Both the position numbers and the translations under genes were made by a program. The notes beneath the pieces are model-generated. The model did no database searches. It was not told where the DNA came from and saw only the letters and a list, made by a program, of their open reading frames with translations. 64,000 nucleotides of DNA from Diplonema japonicum (lineage: Eukaryota; Euglenozoa; Diplonemea; Diplonemida; Diplonemidae). The DNA lies in contig OZ025654.1 in NCBI GenBank assembly GCA_964019335.1, positions 434,001 to 498,000 on the forward strand, written 5' to 3'. Positions 1 to 9,693 of the stretch are shown one piece after another; position 1 is the first letter of the stretch, and the number at the start of each line of letters is the position of its first letter.

Positions 1-423
1 ATATGACAGCATGGCGCCGTAAGCAAACAGCGCCATTGATATGGACACCACGTAGTAGCCTGTCTTGCCAAGGAGAGAGTGGCACAGGATTTCATAGTCG
101 TTTATTTTCATTTTGTCGCCGAGGTCGATGATTAATCGGACGGAATACGCTGTCAGGACACCCGTGGCGAGGAGGACGATGAAGGAGAAGAATGCGCCGC
201 CCTCCTCCATTGCGAAGGGGAGGCCGATGATGCCAGCGCCTACGATGGAGTTTACAAAGTTCGCAACGCCACTCCACATCGAGTGCGTCCCCCGAATGCC
301 ATGCACTTCTCTTACGTCGCCCGCTGCTGCATCGACTGTCTGGTCCCCCACCACCTCGATATCTACCTCTTCCATTTCAACCTCTTCATGGTCATTCTCC
401 CTCGCTGCCAAGTCTTCTTCCAT
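1..423 (-). CDS. Amino-acid/auxin permease-type transporter (AAAP family), N-terminal part
   Basis: The 141 codons run from an ATG at 421-423 off the left edge of the window, so the C-terminal part is missing. The first about 45 residues are an acidic cytoplasmic tail (runs of E and D). A membrane domain follows with the AAAP/SLC38 first-helix signature NSIVGAGIIGLPFAMEEGG, then FIVLLATGVLTAYSV and a third helix starting YYVVSISMALFAYGA. The unwound glycine-rich first helix binds substrate in this family, which moves neutral amino acids with H+ or Na+ at the plasma or lysosomal membrane. The substrate cannot be predicted. A second AAAP-like gene lies at 26118-27359. Family call is good; specificity unknown. 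Confidence 0.82.
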   Translation of the reverse strand, partial: MEEDLAARENDHEEVEMEEVDIEVVGDQTVDAAAGDVREVHGIRGTHSMWSGVANFVNSIVGAGIIGLPFAMEEGGAFFSFIVLLATGVLTAYSVRLIIDLGDKMKINDYEILCHSLLGKTGYYVVSISMALFAYGAMLSY

Positions 424-580
424 CGTTTACAGTATAGCGTGGAAAATAGACTGTATGGTTATTCTTTTCTTCTTCCAAAATAAAAAACACACAAAAAAAA
501 CAAAAATAACGACAAGGAGAGGAGGGAAAAAGACAAAGCAGTATACACCTATACATTTATGATACATGAGGCCAGGTGGG

Positions 581-1420
581 CTACCCATAAGTCATCGGGG
601 TCCTTCCGTTTGAGTAGATGTTTACCTGTGTTCTATTCTTCATTGGGGGGTGCCCAGAGGTGGGTTGGTAGGCAGTTGGCGGTCCTTTTTTCGGGATGGG
701 TGGTGGGGCGGTCGTGTTTCCAAGAGGGACAGATTCAGAAAAGCCAGTGTAGGGAGCCGCTTGCTTCGAATTGGTCATCTTCATGAGGAGTTGTGTTTGT
801 TCCAGCCTGTGCTGCAGTTCGTTGTTTCGTGTTTGAAGGTCGACCAATTCATTGGACTTCGCCTCACGTTCTTTTCGGAGCTCCTCTCTGAGCTGCGCGA
901 TTTCAGTGGTAGCGTCTTGCCGCACACGTCGCAGCATCTCTTCTCCCTGCACCTTCGAGAAGTTGCTTTCATGCATCACAGTTGACGGTCGCACGTACAC
1001 CTTCTGCGCAATGGGGCGATTCTCAATCATCTCAAATGAAGGTATCTCATTGACAGGGTCTTCAGGCCGGTAGACTGAGGCAATAAGGCGGACAAGATCG
1101 AAAGCATTGATGGCGGAGAAAAGCAGGTCGTACTGGTTAGGCGCTCCCTTCACAGCCCGCACATCGTCTTCATACAGAACCATTGTCTGGATATGTGAAA
1201 TGGCAATGCACCGCTCCATAGATGTTTGAAGGTCGGCAGCATAGCTCGCCCTGTCAAGAAGAAGTACCAGCCGCTTTGACTGCCGACCGTCCCTCCCAGG
1301 ACGCCCTGACACTTGGAAGAAGTGCAGCGTGCATGCACCGCTGGAGCTGCTCGCAGACGTAAGGTACTCTACAGGCAGGCCGACTCTATTCGTCTGTGTT
1401 GAGTACTGAGACACTGACAT
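581..1420 (-). CDS. Unrecognised coiled-coil protein with globular N-terminal domain and Pro-rich tail
   Basis: A protein of 279 residues. Residues about 25-125 look like a compact alpha/beta domain (FFQVSGRPGRDGRQSKRLVLLLDRA, then a segment ending FDLVRLIASVY). Its layout recalls PH-like or profilin-like domains, but I recognise no family. Residues about 150-215 are a charged coiled coil (repeats like QLREELRKEREAK). The last 60 residues are rich in Pro, Thr and Gly with APPPIPKKGPP, a possible SH3- or profilin-type ligand. There is no signal peptide or membrane helix, so it is probably cytosolic or cytoskeletal. The start at 1420 is the first ATG of the frame and sits just before the conserved-looking domain. 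Confidence 0.7.
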   Translation of the reverse strand: MSVSQYSTQTNRVGLPVEYLTSASSSSGACTLHFFQVSGRPGRDGRQSKRLVLLLDRASYAADLQTSMERCIAISHIQTMVLYEDDVRAVKGAPNQYDLLFSAINAFDLVRLIASVYRPEDPVNEIPSFEMIENRPIAQKVYVRPSTVMHESNFSKVQGEEMLRRVRQDATTEIAQLREELRKEREAKSNELVDLQTRNNELQHRLEQTQLLMKMTNSKQAAPYTGFSESVPLGNTTAPPPIPKKGPPTAYQPTSGHPPMKNRTQVNIYSNGRTPMTYG

Positions 1421-1605
1421 TTGCCCACCCTTTTATTTTCCTTTTTGTTTTTTACCAGAATTTTTAAAGTGTGGGTATGCAAATGAGAAAGGGGAAATAG
1501 TGAATGGGGGAAAAAAAAAAAGAAATGAGGGAAGAAAAAAGGGGGCTGGAAGAAGAGGGGACTCAAAAAATCATCCCCTTCAGAAACACAGCCCATCTAT
1601 TAATA

Positions 1606-1624
1606 CCCCCCCCCCCCCCCCCCC
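1606..1624. repeat. 19-base poly(C) run (poly(G) on the coding strand)
   Basis: An uninterrupted run of 19 C on the plus strand lies between two minus-strand genes. Similar 17-base C runs occur at 5372-5388 and 9060-9076. On the minus strand these are G17-G19 and could stack as quadruplexes if transcribed. Homopolymer length may be inexact in the assembly. Confidence 0.7.
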
Positions 1625-1683
1625 TCCCTTTCTGGGAAAGCCCTTGTTCATCCTCAACAAAAGAAAAAGAACAATAGGAAATT

Positions 1684-3801
1684 TCACCATTCCCTGAACT
1701 CCATCCATTTATTCAAAATGATCTCAAGCAACATAAAGATGCCCTTCGCAACGAGATACAAGACAACAGGCCAGACAAGGTCCCAGAACGTAGGTAGGAT
1801 GGCGAATGTGTTGGAGAGAGGCTGGAGTTCCTGCATTGCATTTTTCTTTCCCCCCCCTCCCCCACACACCTTCCCACTCGACGACACAGGGTGGTTAGGT
1901 AGCAGCTTGGCATGTGTTTCGAAATACTCCCTCAGGACAGGGTCCTCCTTAGCACGCTGCGTCTTGGAAAGTTGTCTTTTATCAAATTGTGTAAAAGGCG
2001 TCACGAACGAATTCCAACCAAGACAGGTGACGAACAGCGAATCAACGACAGTACACGTCAGCCAAGCAGGACAGTCATCATCCTGCAAATACCCAACACA
2101 CTTCGACGCCAAATCAGTAAGAAAGGCATCAACATGTGCCTGGGTAGAAGCATGCAACGGGTTGGTCACAGGGAACACCGAGGCAGGGACGTCCAAAGCC
2201 TTCGATATGAAAACAGACGACCCGCCGCACTGTGCAAGGGACTCCGACGTGAATCTCTGCAACGACTTGAGAAGATCCTTTTTGGGAATCGTGAGAAATC
2301 CAAGCCCGACCATTCTGGGAAGCAAATGACCGGCATTGAGGGGATGGATGTCAACAGAGGGCGTTGACGCTGCGTGGCAAAAGGTCACAGAGGTGTGCGG
2401 CACACCAGAGGACGTCAACACGTCAGACGCAAAAGAGGACGTGCTGAGCCATTCCCATGAGGAGGACGTATCGTTTGCGAGCTTGTCGATGAATTGGGTT
2501 TTTGCCTCGTTGGCTTCTTCTTTGGTGTTACAAGCGACAGCGACAAGTCCATAGCCAGAACTAGATGGTGTGCCATCGGAGGCCATGTCGCCTGTCTTGG
2601 CGAGACGCGGGAGGAGGAGCTCTTGAGCATTGTGGTCCATCATGTTAACCATTTCATCGATTACGCGGATGCGTTCGTTCGGCGACTCCCCGCATAGCAT
2701 GCAGAAGACACCCTTCTTCATGGCCACCATCAGCGCAACCGCCACCTCCTCCACGCTTCCTACCACCGCGAGCGACGGTTTTCTTTCCCCGTCGCCGCGG
2801 CCTTTTTCCTCGGATTTCCCTTTCGTCAATTGTATAACCTCCCGCATCGCTAATTTGTGTTTGATCAGCATTTTTGAACGGTCGGTGACCTGTAATGTAG
2901 ACCCGCATACACCGGCGTGTGCTTCCCCACGTTGTGCCCCGTAAAAGTTCCCCACCAACATGGCGTCCACAGCAAGAAGCCCGCCGGGGAAATCGGGGTA
3001 TAATAACTCAGCTTTTGCCCTGTGAGAATACTTCAGATACAGCTTTCCGGGGACTGTGGCTTGCAACCACTGTTCATTCCGTGTGAGGTCTCTGCGTAGC
3101 GTGACAGAGGCGGAGGCTGCGAGCACGTTCCAAAGCAGCACATCGAGCTCCGAAGACACCTCCAGAAGGTAGTCAACCAGGTTGATTTCATATGCGTACG
3201 TGGCTGATAGAATCCTGCTGCGGAGCACAATGTCCAAAGCTTTCTGAAGACCGATCAGCTTCGGCAGTTTGGTCATTGCAGTGTGCGAAGGCAGGACACC
3301 TGTCTTGAGATCAGGTAGGCCGAGCGATGTCCCTGCCACTGCTACTCTAATCTTCGTTGACAAGGCTAGCTCTAAACTCGCTCCTAAGCAGCTTCCGTGG
3401 ATTACGGAAATTGTCGGTTGTTCCCAAGTTAGAATTCTCGAAAAGATTCTTCGGATGTTCTCATGGTTCTTCTTCCCTGTCTCGATGGTGGTCTCTTTAT
3501 AGATGTCCTCTAAGTCGGACCCCACCCCGAACCCTGAGTGTTTTGATGAAGTGATTACCAGCAAGGCAGAGCGAAGCTCTTTGGCCTTGTTCAGTGTGAC
3601 GTCCATGTCTCTGGCCCACGTCGAGTCGATGTGGTTGACTTCCCTCCCTTTCCGATCCATGACTATCCAAGCCACTTTACCCTGCGCGCCACCAGGTAGA
3701 TCCCCACCTTTTTTATCCTTCATCGTGACTGTGTACAAACGGGTTGATGTTGTCACATGGACTAGGTTCTTCTCCGTACATGCATGCAAGATGGTAGCCA
3801 T
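1684..3801 (-). CDS. Divergent trifunctional-enzyme alpha / FadB-like protein (enoyl-CoA hydratase plus 3-hydroxyacyl-CoA dehydrogenase), membrane-anchored
   Basis: 705 residues, close to mitochondrial HADHA or bacterial FadB. Residues about 40-260 form a crotonase fold: an oxyanion-type stretch ISVIHGSCLGASLELAL and then TSLGLPDLKTGVLPS. In FadB two glutamates catalyse hydration. Here E144 matches the first, but the second position is aspartate (D164). The following 3-hydroxyacyl-CoA dehydrogenase part (about 340-600) is weak: the dinucleotide loop reads AVVGSVEEVAVAL rather than GxGxxG, and HPLNAGHLLPRM stands where FadB has an HFFNP-like segment. A hydrophobic helix near the C-terminus (DLVWPVVLYLVAKGIFML) suggests membrane anchoring. 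A role in fatty-acid beta-oxidation is plausible, but activity is doubtful. Confidence 0.78.
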   Translation of the reverse strand: MATILHACTEKNLVHVTTSTRLYTVTMKDKKGGDLPGGAQGKVAWIVMDRKGREVNHIDSTWARDMDVTLNKAKELRSALLVITSSKHSGFGVGSDLEDIYKETTIETGKKNHENIRRIFSRILTWEQPTISVIHGSCLGASLELALSTKIRVAVAGTSLGLPDLKTGVLPSHTAMTKLPKLIGLQKALDIVLRSRILSATYAYEINLVDYLLEVSSELDVLLWNVLAASASVTLRRDLTRNEQWLQATVPGKLYLKYSHRAKAELLYPDFPGGLLAVDAMLVGNFYGAQRGEAHAGVCGSTLQVTDRSKMLIKHKLAMREVIQLTKGKSEEKGRGDGERKPSLAVVGSVEEVAVALMVAMKKGVFCMLCGESPNERIRVIDEMVNMMDHNAQELLLPRLAKTGDMASDGTPSSSGYGLVAVACNTKEEANEAKTQFIDKLANDTSSSWEWLSTSSFASDVLTSSGVPHTSVTFCHAASTPSVDIHPLNAGHLLPRMVGLGFLTIPKKDLLKSLQRFTSESLAQCGGSSVFISKALDVPASVFPVTNPLHASTQAHVDAFLTDLASKCVGYLQDDDCPAWLTCTVVDSLFVTCLGWNSFVTPFTQFDKRQLSKTQRAKEDPVLREYFETHAKLLPNHPVSSSGKVCGGGGGKKNAMQELQPLSNTFAILPTFWDLVWPVVLYLVAKGIFMLLEIILNKWMEFREW

Positions 3802-4720
3802 TTCTTTTTTTTTTTCTTTCTCTCTGCGATGTTTCTTTTCTTCTTGAAGCGTTTAGATGTATTGGGGGGGGGATGTTTTTTTTTGACTATTTTTTTGATT
3901 GATCTTGTTGGGAGGGGTAAAAATTGTTTAGAAAAAAAGAGAAAAGAAGCTGGGAAAGAGGAAAAAAAAAAAAGAAAAGAAACAGAGGACATAAGGAAGT
4001 ATGGGCGTAGAGACCGGCCGTTGTTTATACGCGCCGAGATACACATTTCGAGAAAAGCTTGAAAACTGATCCGTAAGAACGCCTGCTAACGTTCCCTTTT
4101 GTTTAGTTAAGTTAAAAATAAATTACGCTTTCCTAAATGAATAGTTTAAAGCACTAGCAACTCACCAAATTTGGTATCACAGAAAAAAAGAAGAAAGAAA
4201 AAGGCGGGAAAGGAGTGAAGGCGATTAAGAAAACAATAAGAATTCTCCCCCTTGTGTTTCTTCTTTTGCTTGGTCCACGAAAAAGAAGAGCTGAGGGCTG
4301 ATGAAAAAACACAAAATTTGTTGTCCATTTGTGAACAGGTGACGTTGTGCCGCTCGCCACAAAGTACCTTATTCTTGTCTCTCCGGCACAGACCTTCTGA
4401 CACGACTCGCTTAAGGGGAGGTGTCGTTAAGCACCTAGACCCAGCTAACAGCCTTGCTGCCCCACTTTAGAAAAAAAGGAAAACTAAGCACGTGCTTTTC
4501 TTTTGTGTTTACCACATTCATTCAGTTAAAAGCAAAGACTGCAAAAAAACAAAACCGAGGGGCGGAGGGGAATAAATACAGAAAGGTATGGCAGTAGTGG
4601 GGAAGGAAAGGAAAGGGAAAGACAGGATTATAATTATTATTATTATTATTATTATTATTTTCTTTTGTTGCTGTTTTCCTTTAGAAAATCGAACGGCGTA
4701 AACGTATGAACAAAAAGAAA

Positions 4721-4819
4721 CTAGTTTGGCGCTTCATTTTGTTTGTGCGCACGAGCGGAATTTTACCTAATAAAATAGCTCATCACGCTGCCATCTACTA
4801 GTTTTTAGTCTCGACAATA
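4721..4819 (+). repeat. Dispersed ~100-bp repeat family 'R2', copy 1
   Basis: It begins CTAGTTTGGCGCTTCATTT, contains GTGCGCACGAGCGG and AATAGCTCAT, and ends near ACTAGTTTTTAGTCTCGACAAT. Other copies or parts: 17157-17238, 20022-20050, 29476-29533 (inverted), 33716-33786, 54665-54704, 57384-57487 and 63824-63917. Longer copies end in an AATAATATTGTT palindrome followed by AAAAC. No coding capacity; function unknown. Confidence 0.85.
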
Positions 4820-4879
4820 CAAAAAAAAAACAAAAAACAAAACACACAATGATGGGGGAGAGGGAACTGTTTTACATCC

Positions 4880-4912
4880 GCAAACCCGCAAACCCGGAGT
4901 TTGCGGGTTTGC
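4880..4912. repeat. Perfect 14-bp inverted repeat (hairpin)
   Basis: The arms are GCAAACCCGCAAAC (4880-4893) and its exact complement GTTTGCGGGTTTGC (4899-4912), with a 5-nt spacer CCGGA. The sequence is GC-richer than the A/T-rich surroundings. It could form a stable RNA or DNA hairpin and has no assigned function. Confidence 0.9.
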
Positions 4913-5867
4913 ATCCCACCAAGGGGAAAAGAATATGGTGTTCAATCCACAGTGACCAACAAAGGTAAAACAATATAAAAAAAAAAAAAAAAAAAACAAT
5001 TGCTTGTTTGTGCACAGCTGGGGGAGGGACCTTCGGACTTTCTAATTGAAAGCCACTATTTCCTCAAGGTAAAAGAATTTCCAAAGGCCCGCTCTGAGAA
5101 CATTCTGGGACCACGTGCAAACATGACACTCAACGCCACGAAGGGCATGGCAACAGTGGACAATAAGCTACGAGAGGGAGACCATCCAGGTCACAGTTAC
5201 CATTTAGCACAAAAGAAGCAATGCCTAGGGTTTTTTTTTCCTCGGCTTCATATGCTTAGAAATCCGAGGCCGCTATATTCTTTTCTTTTTAAAAAAAAAA
5301 AAAACCTTTTCATTCCTTTTTCTTTTTCTTCTAGCAAAAAACCAAAAGACGGTGAAGCCCACCCATATTATCCCCCCCCCCCCCCCCCTATCACAACGTA
5401 ATTAAAACGTACTAGCTGACCCAACAGCCTGCACTCGGAGTGTCACGGAACTCCTCCAAAAAAAAAAAAAAAAAAGAAAAAGAAAAAGAAAAAGAAAAAG
5501 AAAAGAGGAACTGGCTTTTGTTTGTACGTGCCTGGTAAAACCTGGAGAAGTTTGTAAACCCGAAACATATTAACGATTCCCCTTTTGTTTAGACAAGTCA
5601 AAGACTCGTTCTTGCAAATAAAAAAAAAAAGATAAAAAAAATCACTATAGGTAGTGTCGGACCACAGTGTTTCCGCCAGGTGACGGTGACAGACAACAAA
5701 TACATGTCTACCGGAAAAAAAAAAAAATGGCTCCGAAATCCACGCAAGGGATCTCCTTCCCCAGAGGAAGTGCCCAAGAGGTTGTAGCTTCAGGTTCTTT
5801 CTTTTTTTTTTCCCTTCTCTTTCTTTCTTCTTTTCATGAGATATTATAGTCCATAGGGGTAAGATTA

Positions 5868-5898
<31 letters not shown>

Positions 5899-6081
5899 AC
5901 GATCGAATTTGTTGAAAGGAAAAAAAAAAAAAAAAAAATGATAATAAAGGATTATGTTTGTTTGACAAAGCTGGTAGCAATGTGTCTCTCCGACATATAT
6001 GAAATGAAGAAGAAAAAAAAAAGAAAAAAAAACCAATATTCTTTCCCTCACCCCACATTTTCATTTTTCTTTTTTCCCCCC

Positions 6082-7923
6082 TCAGACCATCCCCAGCACA
6101 CGGACCTCAATTTTGTCTTTCATCATGTTCAACAAATCGCTCTCCGCGTCCGACAGCTCTTCGGGCCCGGTTTCCAGTGCCTTAAAAGCGTCCTCATTCT
6201 TACCGAGCAAATAGCTCCTCCCCGCTTCGTTATAACGGTCCCATTCCTTCCCCTGTAGCTGGTACATCCACTCCACATCATTAACAGAACTCTTCTGCCC
6301 GTGCAAAACCTCATAACATAGAACAAGTGTCTCTAAATGGGGAATAGATAGCTTAGTAAGTACAAGCCTCAAAGTATATACATGAGCAGTCTCCTTGTAG
6401 ACAGACGAGGTGCAGACAACTGCCATGTCATTGTGAGAACAGAACTTTTCGATGTAAGATGCGGTGACAACCGAGGGACCGATTGTGGCAAGGCATTTTA
6501 AGTCAGATGAACCAAGTGGTCCGCAGTATGCCCATCCAGACGAAATTCCTATGCACACAGCAATGTTCTTCTCAGCAAGGCTATCCTTAACCTCGAGTGA
6601 GGTCAGAAACGCATTATTCGTGTAATTAACACATTTCTTCGATGTGTTGAAAGACGCATACACATGATCACCGATAACAACATTAACAACCCCAGAGTGG
6701 CTTGAAAGCGACGAGGTGATTGCGGTGATGAAGCTGTCGAACTCATCTTGAAACCCTTGCAGGTTTTCAACAATACCGGAGTGGGAACGTCTTTTGTTGA
6801 AAACGACGAAACCCGCGTTTCGTTTCTCGATTGAGTTGAACAGGTTTGTGGGCTTCGCAGCGGAGTCCGATGACATCCTTGACATCCGCGACGAGCTGTC
6901 CTGCAGGATAACAGACGTCCCACCGTCATTATTCAAGTAAAACGTTCTCGAAGGTGTCGGGGAACCTCTGTGTCCTAACGACGCTGATTCCTCTTTTGAA
7001 AAAACCCCCGATGATTCTTTAACAGGAGCGTGTTGATTAACGTCGTTGACCAGACACGACTGTGGTAGATACGGTTTGTACAATGTCAGGTTCGCCAGTA
7101 TGCTGTTGAACCCCTCGCGGAGCTGAGGAGGCAGAGACGGGTTCTTCTTTAAGATCTCCTCCGCGGACCTCAAGTCAAATCTTGACAATGAGATCGCGAT
7201 ATCTTCTGAAGCAATGATGGCGGCTTCTATCTTCGCGTGTTCATCACGAAGCCCTGTTGCAAAACTGCTCGTTATGTGAAAATCCACAAGATACAACATG
7301 ATCTGAACCAACATCGTGATCAACATGAAATCGGCTTTCCTCTCACAGGGAAGGTTGTCGCAAGTATACCATTCCTGTCGAAACGACTGCGTGTCGAGAA
7401 AATAAGGAGAATCGTATAACCCAAACCTGACGATCCCTTCTGCAGTCGTCAGTACAAACCAGAAGCACATTACTCCGATAATGATGAAGGACACCTTGTT
7501 TCCAACACCGCAGACGAGGCCAATGTCCAGCAATACAATTGCCAGTGCCCATGGCCGTAGTGTATCCAGTGCAGCCGCACCCCAATCAGCAACAAGGAAC
7601 GCGAATAAGTACAAATAAAGCGTTATTTTTACGTAAGTATCCGGGGCTGTTTTTGTGCAGAGGATGTATAGCAGTCCCATAGCTCCTATTCCCATAGCCA
7701 TTGCAAAGCAGAGCCACCTTGCGGTCAATCTGTCGCCGTTTGCGATGAGAAGCGGGGTTCTGGCTACGGTGGCGAACCCGCAGATGAAGGCGGCTAGGTG
7801 CATTGCGACCATTACCTTTTTACGCACCGCTGTTTGAGCTGTGTCTGTTGGTACAACGACTCGCCGGAAGAACGGCCCTAATATGTAATCTACCAACTCG
7901 GATACTATGCCTGGGGATAGCAT
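6082..7923 (-). CDS. Polytopic membrane protein with degenerate class III nucleotide cyclase domain
   Basis: I take the ATG at 7921-7923 (MLSPGIVSELVDYILG); the frame stays open upstream but is a Lys-rich low-complexity run. The protein is 613 residues. About 35-250 hold six hydrophobic helices, ending with MLVQIMLYLVDFHI. A helical linker and a Ser-rich stretch follow. Residues about 370-520 match the cyclase catalytic fold: FVVFN...SG, NVVIGDHVYASFN (G418-D419), and AVCIGISSGWAYCGPLGSS with ATIGPSVVTASYIE. The first metal-binding Asp of active cyclases (F-A-D-I motif) is Asn here (N376), while the second (D419) remains. Cyclase activity is therefore doubtful; a regulatory or heterodimer partner role is possible. 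Confidence 0.8.
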   Translation of the reverse strand: MLSPGIVSELVDYILGPFFRRVVVPTDTAQTAVRKKVMVAMHLAAFICGFATVARTPLLIANGDRLTARWLCFAMAMGIGAMGLLYILCTKTAPDTYVKITLYLYLFAFLVADWGAAALDTLRPWALAIVLLDIGLVCGVGNKVSFIIIGVMCFWFVLTTAEGIVRFGLYDSPYFLDTQSFRQEWYTCDNLPCERKADFMLITMLVQIMLYLVDFHITSSFATGLRDEHAKIEAAIIASEDIAISLSRFDLRSAEEILKKNPSLPPQLREGFNSILANLTLYKPYLPQSCLVNDVNQHAPVKESSGVFSKEESASLGHRGSPTPSRTFYLNNDGGTSVILQDSSSRMSRMSSDSAAKPTNLFNSIEKRNAGFVVFNKRRSHSGIVENLQGFQDEFDSFITAITSSLSSHSGVVNVVIGDHVYASFNTSKKCVNYTNNAFLTSLEVKDSLAEKNIAVCIGISSGWAYCGPLGSSDLKCLATIGPSVVTASYIEKFCSHNDMAVVCTSSVYKETAHVYTLRLVLTKLSIPHLETLVLCYEVLHGQKSSVNDVEWMYQLQGKEWDRYNEAGRSYLLGKNEDAFKALETGPEELSDAESDLLNMMKDKIEVRVLGMV

Positions 7924-8608
7924 TCTCCCCCCCCCTACACCCCGTTTTTTTTTTTTTTTTTTTTTTTTCCTCCCGCTTTTTTTCTTTTTAAAATGATGTT
8001 TTTTGTTTTTTGTTTTTTTGATTGAAAAAAAAGTGGGGTGAGAGAGGGGTAAGAAATAAAAAAAATTTAAAAAAATAAAACCCCCCCCCCCGAGCAAACG
8101 AGGGGTTTTTTTTTTCTTTCTTTTTTTTCTTTTTTTTTTTTGTGATTTGAGTTTTTTTTTTTTTTCTTGTTGAAAGGAAAAAGGGGGCCGTGTGTTATCG
8201 TTGTGCCCGTAAATGTGTTAAATCTTTTTTTTTTTTTTCTTTTTTCTTTTTGAGTTTCTTCCGAGAGAGAGAGAAAGGTGTGGGGATGGAAAAAGGAATA
8301 AAAAAGAGGATTTCCTGATCTTTCAAATATCAGCATATAAAAAGGAAAAAAAAAAAAAAAAAAAAGTAAAATACTGTAAAACATTGTTTCACCAAGAGGT
8401 AGATCGCGGCTTTTCTATCTTTTTATAGACCCCCAGGTTCTTGTTTCTGTTCTGTGGTTTTCTCATGAACCCGAATAAATATGCGTAAAGCCTTCAGGAG
8501 CAGAGCGGCCTACGGAGGCACAATTTCCGTTCAGACTTCAACAGGTTTTTACAGTAAAATAAAAAAGAAAACGCGGCGTCATCATCGGTAAAAAGTACAA
8601 CTAACCCT

Positions 8609-8643
<35 letters not shown>

Positions 8644-9693
8644 TGGACATTTTTCTGCGGGCGATTTCATATTACGAAAAAAAAAAAAGAAAAAAAAAGA
8701 AATACTACCAGATGAAAATTTGGGGTGGGGGGGGGGGGAGGGGAAGTGTGTGGTGTAGGGTAGGAACAAAAAGGACTTTCTTTTAAAAAAAAAGGTCGAT
8801 ATTAGATACACCTAACTAATGCAACCCGTACTCTTTCTTAGCAATAAGAGTTTGTTGTCTAATATATTGCTATTCTTGTTCAGTTGAGCGCAGGAAGGGA
8901 GAAGAAAAACAAAATGGAACGAAACAGAAAACTACAAAGAAACAATGGGAAAAAGGGAAAAAGAAAAGAGAAAAAAAAAGTGTGTAAAAAAGAATTTTCA
9001 TCAAACACTAAACTCTCATTTCTTTTTTTTTTTCTCTTTTTCGTTTTTATTTTAATTCGCCCCCCCCCCCCCCCCCTACAAATGAATTGAATTTCTTTCA
9101 TTCCTTTTTTATTTCTTTCTTCTCTTCCCACTTCTTTTTCATATCACTCTTTATTTTTCGGAAAAAATAGATCCCCTAAACTGTAAAAACCTTTTTTTTT
9201 TATTTCAGGTCCCCAGCCCCCCTATCGGTTGTCCCTTTTTTTTAAAAAAAAAAAGAAGACGGGTGAGAGAACATGCATAGTCGGTATGGTACTCCTAAGC
9301 TCTTCAAATAAAAAAATATTTAAAAAAAAAAAAGGAAGAAGAATAACAACAAATCAGTAGAATAATGGGTGAGATATCTATTTTTACCCAAAAGAAAAAA
9401 AAAACCCCCCGAAGAAAAAAAAAATAAAGTTCTCATAAAACAGAAATATTTCAGTGCACCCACGCTGTCTATGAAAAAAGAAGAAGTTGAAACACCTCGT
9501 TGTAAGGAAGCAACAAACAAGAAAAATAGGGGGAAAAAAAAAAAAAGGTGGTAGTCTTGAACAAAACTACTCGTATCAGGCGAAAAAGAAAAAAAGAATC
9601 AACTTCCCCACAGAAAAGGGGGGAAGAACTTAAAACTATATAAGAAATAGAAGAAAAAAAAAGAAAAGAAAAAGAAACCCCACCCCCCACCCA
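7924..9693. other. Gene-free spacer of homopolymer-rich sequence
   Basis: Almost 1.8 kb dominated by A, T and C runs with short open frames of Phe and Lys that look non-coding. Around 8815-8884 there is a diverged copy of a repeat also found at 55035-55103 (shared TACTCTTT, TTAGCAATAA, ATATATTG and TTCTTGTTCA blocks). A 17-base C run sits at 9060-9076. Nothing else recognised. Confidence 0.6.

Larger units (their letters stand above)
3802..6081. other. Gene-free spacer with repeats
   Basis: No convincing gene in 2.3 kb. It holds long A/G and C/T tracts, an ATT microsatellite near 4632-4660, a copy of a dispersed ~100-bp repeat (4721-4819), a perfect hairpin (4880-4912), and a 17-base C run (5372-5388). 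A plus-strand frame at 5000-5401 has low-complexity ends and no family resemblance. On the minus strand, pyrimidine-rich tracts around 3930-3995 precede the 3801 start, as expected for trans-splice acceptor regions in euglenozoans. Confidence 0.6.

Noticed and set aside
5000-5401. 133-codon plus-strand frame
   Set aside because: Ends in low-complexity Phe/Pro runs, opposite to all other genes, with no family resemblance.
5443-6051. 202-codon minus-strand frame
   Set aside because: Built mostly of Phe and Lys runs from poly(A)/poly(T) tracts; no domain.
7924-8097. N-terminal extension of the cyclase-like protein
   Set aside because: Phe/Lys homopolymer sequence; the ATG at 7923 starts right before conserved-looking protein.
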